From NCBI GenBank assembly GCA_001683735.1, contig LUGG01000014.1:620001-684000 (forward strand): a stretch of DNA of 64,000 bases. Direction: 5' to 3'. Position 1 is the stretch's first letter, and the number at the start of each line of letters is the position of its first letter. The translations under genes were made by a program, and so were the position numbers. Shown here in pieces: positions 23,383-35,119 of this stretch. Under the pieces are notes generated by a model. The model saw nothing but the letters and a program-made list of their open reading frames with translations, made no database searches and had not been told where the DNA came from. This DNA comes from Grifola frondosa. Lineage: Eukaryota; Basidiomycota; Agaricomycetes; Polyporales; Grifolaceae.

Positions 23383-24912
23383 AGTCTTTTTGCATGCTGT
23401 GTTTCGCGATTAGCGTGATGGGACGCGTGACCGGACGCGACGCTTCGCGTTCGGGATTTGTAGAGGTCTGTGCCCGTTTGAACCTTCTTTCAGAACCGTT
23501 CAACCAGAGAGAGCTGAATCATTCGCTCCCTTTGCGGAGTGCCTCAGTCAGATGAGTCGGATCAATTTTGAGTCGCGTAGCGGAAGGATGTTTTGAACGT
23601 GTTCAAGTCTTCTGCTAATCTACCAAAACTTTCAGGTCAACATGCGCAGTCTTCACAATGCTCAATGAGGCGCCCCGGTGGAGCTGTTCTGCCAAGCTAT
23701 CCGAGCTGTTTGATGTGAGAGTTTTGTTGATTGCCCTGGCGGTATGCAGCGTAAACCTTGTGAGTTGGCTTTTCGGCCGATTGTGCGAACTCACTCCATG
23801 TCTGCTATTATTATCGCAATAGACACATAGAGGCACCGGAAGTTAAATCGAGAACATGTATGTATATCGTGCGGATGCTCCTGGTTGCTGGGTCATCGAC
23901 AGATATTTCTGCCAAGATCCTGGAGATATCTGTCGCCGCCGAATATTCTCACCACAGCATCTAGTCGCAGCCTGATAGGCTCTGATTGGTCGGATAGCAG
24001 GGGTGCATGCTAGATATGATGCTGATAGGGAATCCAAAGGTTCGTGGAGCACGAAAAAACGTGCGTAGATTCGGAAGGACGCATTGTCGGAGCAATCACG
24101 GCTCGCGTCGAGCACAATAGAGCACGAACACCCCGGGATCCAACGTACAACGTGGCGGAGGGCTCCGAGCTTATAAGAGCTTTTTACAGAGGGGTGACGT
24201 GCAGAGGGTAAGCATGGCCAGCGTATCCTCCTATCCTCAGAAGTTCGAGTGACAGAAGCAGGTGATGAGCGGGGGCCAATACTGTTCGAGTTCGCAAAGA
24301 GTTAGCGTACTAGAGTACTGGGCCCGTTGGGACGAGCCGCGGGCCTACGGTGAGGCGCAAGTCTCAAGATGAACGAAGACTTCCTAATATGGGGGTGGCG
24401 AGACAAGGACCCGTACTCGCCCGTGTGTCGAGGCCCGCCCCCGGGAACTCGAGACTGACCGCTCCATAGCGCGGAATCTGTGCCACACACCAACGGCCCA
24501 TCGTGCATGACCGGTCTCTCTCTTGGCCCTGTATGACCGACTGACGTCGACACCGCACCTTGCGTTCCCTTCTATCTATTTCCTGCACGCGGCTCGGACT
24601 CCACTGGATCACAAAACGGACAATCGCATTCGTTATTCTCCTTGTTCTCGTTATCAATGGAGTCCGAGTCGTTCCGAAATATACGGAGCAAACATATTGC
24701 AGGGATGGAAGGCGGTGAGGAGGACAGAAAACACCATGGAAACCTAGACCCACAGTCCACGATCGCCCGGCCAAGCCCGAACCTCCTTCGAAGCGCCGTC
24801 CGTATATGGCAACTCGTGGATCGAGCGAGACGGTCTCTGCTCGATGGTCCCTTCTCCGTCATCGGGCTTGTTCTCGCACATGTTCATGCATCCGTAGCCC
24901 TCCGCGCACTCC
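23383..24912. other. Intergenic
   Basis: No gene recognised. ORFs up to about 130 codons overlap each other and have no signature. The right part is the transporter promoter. Confidence 0.5.
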
Positions 24913-24920
24913 TTATATAT
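24913..24920 (+). promoter_or_regulatory. TATA box of the MFS transporter
   Basis: TTATATAT lies 109 bases before the ATG at 25029 and is followed by a pyrimidine-rich start region. It also argues against using the upstream in-frame ATG at 24642, which precedes the TATA. Confidence 0.5.
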
Positions 24921-25028
24921 AACTCTTTTTTCGCAATGCTTAGCCTTGTAAAATTCACCCGCTTTACAGCGGTTCACGTCCAGACTCCCTTTATTCTCTT
25001 TCTTTCTGTTTCTGTTATCTTGTCCAAT

Positions 25029-27293
25029 ATGGCTTCTTTGCCCCACAGCGAGACCTCCACCATTGCGGTCCCAGAAGAAGCCCACGCCAGTTCCCCCTCA
25101 CAACCCAAGGCACAGGACGCAGCTCCCGCTGAAGATGCGTCCCGACAACAACATATCGCCTTCACCCAAGGGGCGCATCCCGTGCATCCCACATACTATC
25201 CTGCTGGCCATCGCGGCGACCACTTGAACCTCATCCGCTCACATTCCTCCCATCGTGAAAACAGACCAGATCTCAGTTTCCCTTTCGACACCACCGATAC
25301 CGAGCGCGGTGGCTTCACAAACGAATATCGAACTGTTTCCCGCACCGGTTTCATTCCTGCAGATCTCTCCCTACACCCTATTCCTTCACATGTGTCGAGG
25401 ATACCTACCGCCCTCCAGGACCCCGAAAAAGCAGCTGCCCTCAGGGAAACCAAGTTGGTGACATGGAAAGAAGAGGATCCAGAAGATCCGCGGAATTGGT
25501 CCAATCTCTATCGTTGGTGTGAGTTGGTTCATTTTCTCTTGCGGTAGCGCGACTGAACTCCTTCCTAGACATTACTGCCATCGCTGCTATATCTGTTGTA
25601 GCCGTCGCTTTCGCTAGTGCTGTCGTCACTGGAGACTTCAAAGACATCCGGGCCCAGTTTGATGTCGGGAATGTGGTGGTGGCTTTGAGTGTATCGCTCA
25701 TGGTCGTGGGTTTTGGTATTGGGCCTCTCGCATGGTCTCCATTGGTAGGTTTATTAATGCGGATCATTCGCTCTCATTTGCTTATATCTTCTTTCATAGA
25801 GTGAACTGTACGGACGACGCCCAATATGGATTTGGCCAAGTTTGGTCTACGTCAGTAAGTATTGTATCTCGAGGTCTATCGGTAGAGATTTACCGAGCCG
25901 TCTTCCTTGCAGTTTTCAATATTCCTTGCGCCCTCGCACAGAATATCCAGACGTTACTAATCTGCCGTTTCTTATGTGGCTTATTCGCCTCTGCGCCCCT
26001 AACTTTGGCTGGAGGTACCATCTCGGACATCTGGGATAACAATGAGCGAGGATTTGCCATCGCCCTGTTCGCTGCTGCACCGTAAGTGTCAACGTTTGCG
26101 CTTGCTCTTACGAACAATATTTAACTCCTATTCAATAGCTATGGCGGTCCCGTACTTGGCCCGATTGTTGGTGGTTTTATCGGAGAGACAATCGGCTGGC
26201 GGTGGATTCTCTGGGTCAACATGATTTTTGCCGGCGTTGTTACCGCGTTCTGCATGACCATCCCCGAGACATTTGCACCGACACTTCTTCGGAAGCGTGC
26301 AGAACGCCTTCGGGAGGAGACTGGAGATCCTAACATCGTCACTGAGCAAGAGTTGTTCAGAGCCTCGCTCTCACAGGTCATCATTGAAACGCTTATCCGT
26401 CCATTCGAGATGCTCGTGACAGAACCCTTCTTCTGCTCATGAGTCTGTACATTGCTCTCATTTACGGCTTGCTCGTGAGTAGTCATCCCTACACGGTTCC
26501 GCATCGGTGCTAATTTTCCCGCTTTCAGTACGCTTTCTTCTTCAGTTTCCCTGTTGTCTTCGGCGAAGACTACCGCTGGAATGACGGCATGGTCGGCCTG
26601 ACTTTCTGTTCCGTTCTAATTGGTGTCGCAATTGCCCTGTTCGTTACCCGCGCGTCGAGAAGGACTATTTGAGGAGAGCTGAGGAGAAGGGTGGCCGCGC
26701 GGACCCTGAGGACCGTCTCGTCGGCATGATGATTGGCTGCTGGTTTGTCCCGATTTGTACGTCCATTTTGCTTGCTCCTGCTGGACAGTTGTGCTCAATT
26801 TTACGAATAAACCAGCGTTGTTCATCTTCGGTTGGACAAGTCCTCCAGCAGTGTTGCCCGGAGGTGGCAACTGGGTGGGACCCTGTTCATCAGGTATTCC
26901 ATTCGGATTCGGAAGTGCGTATCGTTATCTATGTGATCCGTTTGTGAGTCTAACACAGTGCTGCCTACAGTGGTCATCATCTACTTCTCCGCAAATGCGT
27001 ATCTAATTGATGCGTTCCCGGGTTACGTCGCATCTGCGCTCGCCGCTAAGACCGTCATTCGGTCGGGCTCCGGCGCAGCCATGCCGCTGTTCATCACCGC
27101 GATGTACCACAATCTCGGCAACGGTTGGGCAGCGTCGACCTGGGCGTTCATCTCCCTCGCGATGGTGCGTTACCCTTCTTCTGTGTCTTGAGTAGCAAGC
27201 TGACACCAACCCGTCTCGTAGATTCCCATCCCGTTCTTGTTCTACCGCTACGGCAGTGCCATCCGAGCAAAATCAAAGCGTGCTGCCGCATAA
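25029..27293 (+). CDS. MFS transporter, DHA1 drug/polyamine antiporter type
   Basis: Nine exons (25029-25518, 25569-25744, 25800-25854, 25913-26081, 26139-26474, 26529-26756, 26816-26914, 26971-27164, 27222-27293) encode about 606 residues. A hydrophilic N-terminus of about 155 residues ends in VTWKEEDPEDPRNWSNLYRW, the usual lead-in of fungal DHA1 carriers. Twelve hydrophobic helices follow. Motif A is SELYGRRPIW, and the helix-5 antiporter motif is YGGPVLGPIVGGF. The central loop (PETFAPTLLRKRAERLR) is typical. It should export drugs or polyamines across the plasma membrane by proton exchange (family knowledge; substrate not shown). Two single-base frame breaks sit in CCC runs at 26425-26427 and 26647-26649. 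Adding one C to each gives 607 codons including stop. Confidence 0.88.
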
Positions 27294-27956
27294 TCGTACA
27301 CACGCTTCGTTCCCTCCGCCTTTTCTCATCGCATCCACCATCCAATTTCAACTTTTCCCAACGCAATACAGTTTGATTAGTCACGAAGGACACGGTCATA
27401 ATGGATATTTCGGTAGATTCCCTAGAGTGCGAGACGTTTCAGCCTGGTGTGACGTCGGCTTGTGTAGATCATCTGTTCAAGGCTTTTCGAGTCGACTGAG
27501 TGGGGGTGTAGCTAGATCAAGCAGAAATGATGGTGTCCGCTGATACCTGTTGGAAAATAGGTACAACTCGCGGGGTACATATTTTCTATTCCATTCCTTT
27601 CCATTCATTTCTCTTCATATATATCCTAATTTGTTAGAACGTACATACCGTATTTTGGCGCCCCGCCACCTCAGTCCTTCACCGAGGACTGAGTATCCAC
27701 TAATTGGATTCTGGTTTTGATCAATACGCCTGGCAGTTGATAGCTGTAGGGATATACAGCTGTGTGAGGCATTTAGTGTGGTCGAAAGGATGAGCCTGCC
27801 TGCCAACAGGTGCGAATGCAATTCAAATGGATTCCAATTCTGTGTTGACACTGAGATCACCCAGGACTCCAATTTGGACTGGCAGCTAGATACATCAGAA
27901 CTATAGAACACAGAATCCGACTCGCTGCCGCTTGAGCGTGTTCCGCCCCGACATAA
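27294..27956. other. Intergenic
   Basis: This is the 3' flank of the transporter, with no supported gene. Confidence 0.5.
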
Positions 27957-28790
27957 TTAGATGCTGATAACCTTCGTGGGTCTGTAGGGCTCCTCGGGGT
28001 ATTGATTTCCTCGTCGGTCAACTTGACTTTCAGTCTCTCTGAAATAAGACATAAAAGATTGGAAAAGGTATACGTTTGGATGTCGATGCCAGCTCACCGA
28101 TGATATCCTTCACGTTCGCCAAGTTCGTGGTGCCAATCACGGGTGCGGCGACGACTGGTAAAGGTCAGAAATGGAATGTGAAGGTGCGTGCGCATCGTCT
28201 TTGGAGAACTTCCAGGCCAGGGTCACTTGCGCCATGCTAATACCTCTCTTCTTCTATATTTCCTCGACGCTGTTGGGATGGGCCTTCGAAGAGACTTAGC
28301 GGTTGAAATGGTGAGATACTAGCCAGTCGATGATTTCCTTGAGGAAAGGGTCATTTCCATAATTTGCAAGGAACCTGCACCGGACCAGTTCAGTGTTTGA
28401 GTTATGAAACACACCGGGAACTTACCAGTCACTCTCGCCACGTTTGGTCGTATCACGCTTGCTGAAAGGTCTGCACAGAAGTCCGCGACCAAGAGAGGAC
28501 GGTATCGCGGAGACGCCGAAATGCTTGCGGTGATTGATGATACAAGCCGATGCGACTCAATACATTGGTCGGACAAACCTTCAACGTAGGACACGTCTCT
28601 CGTTCCTCCTCGCGATAAACTAAGCTGTAGTGGTTGCACCGAAATGGATAGCGTCGGTTCGGTGAGTGATGGCATAGTTTGTCGGAATACGGGATGGTAA
28701 GTCAAACACAAACACACGGGAAGACTTTGGAGACCTTCAAGCCTGACTTTCCCAGGCGGACTTGGCAGAAAGTCAACGTTAGAATGAACT
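27957..28790 (-). pseudogene. Aldo-keto reductase relic with internal deletion
   Basis: Reading right to left, the start of an AKR is seen (VRLGKSGLKVSKV), then directly NYAITH and HYSLVYREEERETCPTLK. After an intron comes HFGVSAIPSSLGRGLLCRPF. Next are NYGNDPFLKEIID, KKRGISMAQVTLAW, APVIGTTNLANVKDIIERL and KLTDEEIN, ending near EEPYRPTKVISI. About 130 residues between the first and second blocks are missing; in AKRs they hold the catalytic Asp, Tyr, Lys and most His motifs. A TAG also interrupts VEEI/KKRGIS, and the last block is out of frame. Several splice sites remain good, so the decay is fairly recent. The family would be NADPH-dependent fungal AKRs of the GTTS/GVSMAQ type. It is not functional as it stands. 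Confidence 0.75.
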
Positions 28791-29872
28791 CGAGCGATGT
28801 AAATGTCGATGCATACCACAAGGGACTTTCTTTAATGGCAGGTCGGGAACTGTAGACATTGTGGTCACTTTTAGACAAGTGACAGTGAATGAACCTAACA
28901 CTTGTTCTTCGCACAGAGCTTTGTAGCACTCACACTCATGTCCGATGCGGTCTGTGTGCACCTACAGCTATCTGCGTGTTCTCACGACGGGGTTCGTGAT
29001 ATCAAGAAGAGGATCCGAACAGTCTTCTGGCCACCACCATCGCGGAGCACTCGAGGGTTACTTATAAACGACGAGAACGTCGATCAGCGCGCGCTCCTCC
29101 TAATCGCCCAAAACTTTCATTCCTCAAGCGGATACTGTTTGAAGATGCAATGCATATCCGCCGAGACATTCCTCCGAACGATCATACAACCCTATTTTCA
29201 AGCGCAGTTGCAGGCAATCGGTCAGCACGATGGTGGACAATGGCCAATGGCAATAGGACAACGGCACATGAGCAGGGTGTTGAAAGTATAACTCAAGTTG
29301 GTTTCCATCAAATTCTCGAAGATAGTGTGCGGCACCGTGGTCGAAATTGGAGTCATGGAGCAGAATTTGCTGACGTAGATGTTCAACATGGTACGGTACC
29401 GCACGGAAGCAAAAAAATTGAAACCTCCGCGTTCCACGATGGAGTCGGAGTAAGCACAGCGCTGATCTCGAAATATCCGTAGGGCGCCTCCTTTGCTTTG
29501 TAAATGTTTCATCTGCTGCATTTGAAGCAATTTTGATGAGTCATTGAGTTTATGGACAGGAAAATGCTCCAAACTCGCGGAAATTAAAACAATGTTGAAA
29601 CGAAATCACCCACCTCGAACCTCTGAAGAATAACATCAGGTGTTGGCCTACGACAAAACTGGAACCTATAAGGGCATTATTGATTCAAGCGTTTGACAGT
29701 CAATTATAGCGATACAATTGTCATGTCCATCAATTGACACTTATTATTACAGTCCATCGACAACTCGCTATCCACATCCGTTAGGTTAGAAAGGAAATGT
29801 GTCAATTATAGAAAGAAAGCCATACCACAATGATGTACATTCATTTGCCTCGCTCATTTCGAATCTCGGAGC
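28791..29872. other. No supported gene
   Basis: I searched this stretch for the missing AKR middle part and did not find it convincingly. Short ORFs only. Confidence 0.4.
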
Positions 29873-30799
29873 TTAGGAGGCATCCCCTCCGCCCTTCTTC
29901 TTCTTCTCCTCGACCTGTACCACATTGTCCTTAGGCACACCCTTTAGCAGCCCCACTCCCTCTTCTATCATGTCTAGGATGTCATCGCTGACGTCTCCTT
30001 GGACAACGATCTCGTCCAGGCCCTGAGGATTTTTTGTCACGGATGCACCTGTGGCAAACTTCTGTGCGAAGAATTTCGCAGCCTTCTTCAGGTCGACATC
30101 TGATGAGTGATCCGTGAGCAAGTCAAGAGGACACCGCTGCCGTCTAAGCTCACCAAAGGCTTCCAATCCGTGAATAGCCGTAACGTGCTTCCGTTTGTTG
30201 CGTTCTATCCGTCTGAGCGTGATCTATGTAACATGCACGGAGCCAGAATCAACAGTATTACCTTTTACCAGGAAATTTGTGAGCACTCACTTGCGACGCC
30301 TTTTATCAGATGAGCCAAAAGCGCATCAAGTTCGGTTCAAAGGAATAATGAAGAAAACAGAGTAGATGAAGACCCACCATCTTCTTCTTCAACAATGCGT
30401 CGGCCTTTGCCTCCGCCTTTGCCTCCTTCTTCGCCGTATCCTTCTCAAGCTTCGATTGTGCCTCAAGACTCAGCGTCCCCAACTTTGCCTGTAGTGCCTC
30501 TAATAGTCCGATGTAATCCTCCACTGTGAACTGGACCGAGCAAATGCATATGCAAGTACGAACCTTCAGAGTAGTATTTCTCGTGCAAATCAGGGTGCTC
30601 CTTCAACAGCCATTCCTTGCACCTCGTTATGCTAGATCCGAACTCGCAGTATTCAGGAGGGAATGTGCACACTGCACAACGGACGATGAGGCCACGATTC
30701 AACTCGATCTAGCACTGAGAGCAGCGGACCTTCGCAGTAGAGCACCTGTACGGGAGGCGTAGGTTGGACTGCAGCTGGTTCCTGTTCTTGGGATGCCAT
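29873..30799 (-). CDS. TMA22: Translation machinery-associated protein 22 (DENR homolog)
   Basis: Six exons (30799-30730, 30671-30564, 30523-30378, 30299-30291, 30223-30154, 30099-29873) give 209 residues. The N-terminal Cys cluster (YCEVCTFPPEYCEFG) is the zinc-binding DENR motif. The C-terminal SUI1/eIF1-like domain shows IERNKRKHVTAIHGLEAFD and LKKAAKFFAQKFATGASV. The exon at 30291-30299 is only 9 nt (Ala-Ser-Gln), but it is needed for phase and restores the family's KKKMAS junction. The protein pairs with Tma20/MCT-1 to recycle 40S subunits after termination and to promote re-initiation. The C-terminus is Lys-rich (EEKKKKGGG). The model is intact, with no frame problems. Confidence 0.93.
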
Positions 30800-31081
30800 C
30801 GCGGGTATCGCAGTGGTCGATGTCGGACACTTCAAAGGGTGAGTGGGGAGGTGGTATGCGCTGGTGGTATGCTCACCGCAAGACACTACGTTAAGTTCAC
30901 GCAGATCAAACCATAGATCTTATCTTATCTTTTCTGCCACTGATGTCTGGATTTCATCCAAGATGATACTTATTTTATAATGTTCTATACAAACGACGGA
31001 TCACCTCTATATCCATCGCTAAAGATCGCTGATGCAAATACACTGCGTTGCCTGTGGTCTCAAATCATGACTGAGCAAGCC

Positions 31082-33425
31082 CTACGACGCTTTCCTTCCC
31101 CCGAGTTCAGAGTATAGGACGTCGTAATAGCTGCGCTTCGCTCCCATACGCTCTTTCTTGAAGTGGTCAGAGATCAGAAATGCGACATCTACAAATTATC
31201 TCAGTACGCAGAACACTGCACAAGACAGACGATCTTCGAACACATACCAAGCGACTGCTCGAAGTTGAGTCGGGGATCGCAGAACGACTAGCAGAGACTA
31301 GCTTAGTGTGTTTGAAGGCCCATATAAACATAATCAGGCGTACCTGATATCGCAGTCCCAATTGTTCCTCACTAAGCCCCATGCTCCCACCAAGGCACTC
31401 AGTCACGCTGAAGCCCTCGTCATTTAACTCGCCCGTGAACTCAAGGCTGACTCCGTTGAGATGCGAACCACACTCAGAGTGGATTCGGATGCAGGCCGTG
31501 AGTTCGCTGATAATCGTCCCGAAATTTCTGGTCTTCAGCCCACCGGAGGACGTAAGGGTGCTATGAATGACCAAGAACATGGTCAGATACGTAACCGATT
31601 CGAAACGCACAACTGGTCACTTACTTGCCGTGCATGGGATCGGAGATCCAGATTACGGGGTGTCTTGATTTTTGGACGGCGGCAATGTGGCCTGCGAGAT
31701 GGGTCTCGACCTGAGAGCTGCAGTCAAGCACTTCTATCGAGGATGACTGAGGTATATGCGCACCTTCCCAGCACCGTATCGAGTAATCAAAGTCACTTTT
31801 CCGTCTTCTCGGTCCGGGTTCACAACTAGGATACGAATCAACACGTAATCATCCGCCTTATAGAACGTCCCACATACTATCCAAAAGCCGCACCAACTCC
31901 TCCGCGGCCATGCTGGGCCCGACTTTGATACCAATAGGGTTTCGAATACCCCTAAAATATTCAACATGTGCGCCGTTTAGCTGTCGTGTCCTGTCGCCAA
32001 TCCAGAGAAAGTGTGCAGAAGTATTGTAATGCACTTTTGGCGTGCTCGGGTCCGCGTTCCCGACGAGAGAACGGGAAGTTGAGGCAAGCGAGGACGGTAT
32101 GGGGAACTCGCGTGTCATGGCCTCTTCGAACTCCAGCATCAACCCTTCGTGGCTTGGCATGAATTGAATACCAGCGAGGCTTTGGAGGTTGTATCTGCAT
32201 ACCTCGTGTAGAATTCAACTTCGCCAAGGGTACCACGCCCGCCGCCGTTTTCGTAGCTTGCGCTGTCCTGTCCGAAGCCAATCGTTCTTGTGAAGCCAAG
32301 GGCATCGGAGAGACCTTCCGTTATGCGCTCAAATTCCTCTCTGCAAAGCGTTGCATCATTCCGGATGGTCAAACGAGGGATGGAGAGCCACATACCGCAA
32401 CGCAGGCGATCGGACGTGAGTCAGCGACCAGTCACGAGGATGGTGCAGTGAAGCAAATCCAGATGTCAGAAGACCGCGGATATAGTTGAGCGTCGTTGTT
32501 GAGTGAAAGTATGCGCTTTCAATCATGGTAAGTCATACGTGTCAACTTACGCATGAGATCCTGTACCTCAGTAATCGCTCTGGATCCGGTGAACGGTCGT
32601 TGGGATCAAGCCTACACAACGTGTCACATCTCAAGCATTACCAGAGAATCTGTATCCCTACCCATTCACATTGTCACCCCTGTTGCATGTCATTTGTTTG
32701 AGCATAGCTTGCAACCATGTAAGCAAAACTGAAACATACCGGAAACTGAACACTTCGCGGTCCCCGATCTTTTCCGTCGGATTACTACGCGGTTTCGCAT
32801 ATTGACCAGCAATTCGACCTATGCGAACCTAATCCACAGGTCGATGCACGAGCAAATATTATTTTGCGTAATCTTGATACATACCACTGGCATACGGGCT
32901 CCCCAGATCAGGATGAGGGAGAATGAGAGAATCAACCCGATTTTGGCAGAGATATTTTCCTACATCCAATATGGTCAATGCATGAATTTAACTGAATGAT
33001 TCGCGGGCATACATGGGTACATGCATCGAAGCTTTCAGCACAGTCTCCAGCATGTAGGAGGAAAGCCTGATTCCGCTGCACTTGGCTCAATTGGTAGCGG
33101 AGCCTCTGGATCTGTACATTGCCATTATTTTTTACCATTTAGTGTATGGATATCGATGGGCTGAAGCGAACCTCTGAAGGGGTAACAAGGGGAGGCAACG
33201 TCCGAATTTTTGACAGCACTCTGGAGGATGGTCAGCCAGCACACGATTCCATTAGTAAATGCAACTTTCTTGTCCAGCTTTACACGGTCTGGGTAGACGA
33301 CGTCCTGCAGATGGAAATGTGGCTTATAAGATATCGGTCGATCTAAAACATTTTCGACGATCACTCACCTGCGCCGCCGGTTTACTCCTCCAGGAACTCA
33401 GTGTCCAATTTCTGCTACCAGACAT
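31082..33425 (-). CDS. Class-II DAHP synthase (shikimate pathway)
   Basis: Sixteen exons run from ATG 33425 ([19 protein letters not shown]) to the stop at 31082: 33425-33369, 33304-33266, 33220-33172, 33111-33013, 32959-32885, 32828-32740, 32679-32662, 32611-32567, 32515-32396, 32340-32203, 32152-31878, 31825-31764, 31710-31625, 31560-31344, 31287-31248, 31188-31082. Hallmarks of the type-II enzyme are [91 protein letters not shown] and [12 protein letters not shown]. It condenses phosphoenolpyruvate with erythrose 4-phosphate, the first step to aromatic amino acids. Length is about 504 residues. Exons 2 and 3 are one base out of phase; AAAAA near 33206-33210 may have one A too many. It differs from yeast Aro3/Aro4, which are type I. 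Confidence 0.92.
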
Positions 33426-33771
33426 GTCGTCAAAATATTGACGCTTATTCCAAAATACACAATACAAGATCCGTTAGATATCGAGATAGTTTGCGGGAAA
33501 AACACAACGAAGACGAGAGCAATGAAAGGTTTTTCATACGTACAGCGACGAGACTTGATCGAGGGCGATGAGATCTTATCTAATCAGCCTGTGTCATTAC
33601 CTGGATCGCGACTTGTGGCTTGTCGTGCATTTGTCGTGCATTTGTCTGAATTTCTGAACCTGGAGATGAGCATCCTACAACAACATATGCATGTAATGCG
33701 TACATTTGTCTTATTTTGGGAAATATAAAATTTATCACAGCATATGTGCCCGATGCACAACTGAACGCTCA

Positions 33772-33794
33772 TGACGTCACGCGACAGTGACGTC
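33772..33794. promoter_or_regulatory. Tandem CRE (ATF/CREB) sites
   Basis: A palindromic TGACGTCA (33772-33779) and a half-palindrome TGACGTC (33788-33794) sit side by side in the intergenic region between the DAHP synthase (start 33425, leftward) and the next gene (start 33893, rightward). bZIP factors of ATF/CREB type bind this sequence. They are 31-50 bases upstream of the TATA at 33825, so they most likely act on the rightward gene. Confidence 0.6.
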
Positions 33795-33824
33795 CCGCGC
33801 CAGAGCAGATCGACCTCCCCGTCC

Positions 33825-33833
33825 ACTATATAA
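33825..33833 (+). promoter_or_regulatory. TATA box
   Basis: CTATATAAA occurs 60 bases before the ATG at 33893, just downstream of the CRE pair. Confidence 0.6.
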
Positions 33834-33892
33834 ACCTTTGATGTCGATATTTTTCATTTCGACGGATCCCCATCCCCCAGTTCTATACCAGG

Positions 33893-34973
33893 ATGTCACT
33901 CAACATCCTTCGCATCTCACGTGCTACGCGCATCCACAGCACACCCATGCGCCTCATCCACAGCACACCCTTCGCCGACCCCATTCTCTCCCAAGGTTCT
34001 TCGAGTAATGCCTCACACAACTCCCCGAGGGATCCGCATGGTCAATTCACACGTTCTGGACAACAGTCGGGCGACAAGACCCCATTAGATGCGGCGTTAT
34101 CCCATCCCGGAAAGAAGGCTGCACGAGATGAGCTGTCGGGCAATCCAGAAGGCGTTGGATTCGCAGAACAGGTCGGATCGCAAAGCGCGACAGCTAATAA
34201 GCAGACGTCTGACCAGGTCGAAGGTGTTGGAGAGAATAAAGAGAGCACTGCGCCCGGATTCATGGATGCGATCAAGAGCAAGCTCGGGTTAGGTGCGCCG
34301 AGCGGCGAGGCGAAGCAGAATCGCAGGGGTGGCGTTACAACAACAAGCAAGATGCCTTGGGATGAGGATCCCGGTGACTCCCCCAAGGGTAATGCTGGAG
34401 AACATCCGACTCTGCCTTCCCACCAAGTGAGTGTTGTCAGAACATGCCTTTCGTATTAAAGGCTCATACCGACCTTCACTTCGGCGAGAAGAAATCATCC
34501 GCATTCTCACAACAGCAACACCGCGGTATCTCCACCTCTGCGCATCTCAATCAGGAGAAGCACACAACCGACTCTTACTTAAAAGACGTCGACGAGTCAC
34601 CACCTGCATCTGCTAAGACCCACCAGGTCGACGAGTCTGACACCGGTGCGAAGGTGCTCCGCCCCAACGAACCAGTCACCGGTGGATATTCTCGAGCGGG
34701 TCCGCAAACAAAGGAGTACGCGACGGTATGCCCTTCCTCGGCTACACCAAAGCGCCGCTTAGCTAACCACTGCTTTTTTAGGTAAACAAAGAAGATCCAT
34801 ACGACGTCCCAACCTCATCGGGACCTGTCAAAGAGCAGAAATTGCGGTACGGTGGAATGCCGGCGCAAGGTGCGCGTGAAAGTGGGAATGGAGGCGGTAA
34901 TACCGTCAGCAAGGCTGGAAAAGGCCCGGAGGGAAGGAGCAGCGAAGGCAGGAAATCTGAGGGAAGACAGTGA
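33893..34973 (+). CDS. Unknown hydrophilic protein with mitochondrial-type leader
   Basis: Three exons (33893-34426, 34462-34725, 34782-34973) give 329 residues. The first about 25 residues (MSLNILRISRATRIHSTPMR) are Arg/Ser/His-rich with no acids, resembling a mitochondrial presequence. The rest is very hydrophilic, Gly/Ser/Glu/Lys-rich and likely disordered (DPHGQFTRSGQQSGDKTPLD; GPVKEQKLRYGGM). A second presequence-like phrase, HRGISTSAHL, begins the second exon region. Basidiomycetes carry unnamed proteins of this look, and I recognise no domain. The first intron is only 35 nt. Strong CRE and TATA elements upstream suggest stress- or nutrient-responsive transcription, and the LEA-like composition would fit a stress protectant. 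Both statements are inference. Confidence 0.72.
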
Positions 34974-35119
34974 CAACACAAGAGAATCGTAAACGCTCTG
35001 GTCCATACTGTATCATTCGTTACCTTGTAGCATACTGTGACATCTTCGTTTCAGCTAGTTACACATTACAGCTTTCGTTAATATCAGTCCTCAATGATTG
35101 TTCATGCAATCAGCGTCTC

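Noticed and set aside
24271..24300. TTCGAGTTCG resembling a tRNA T-loop
   Set aside because: No matching acceptor, D or anticodon arms could be folded around it.
24642..25028. Upstream in-frame extension of the MFS transporter to an ATG at 24642
   Set aside because: A TATA box and pyrimidine tract lie between it and 25029, and the extra peptide has no family match.
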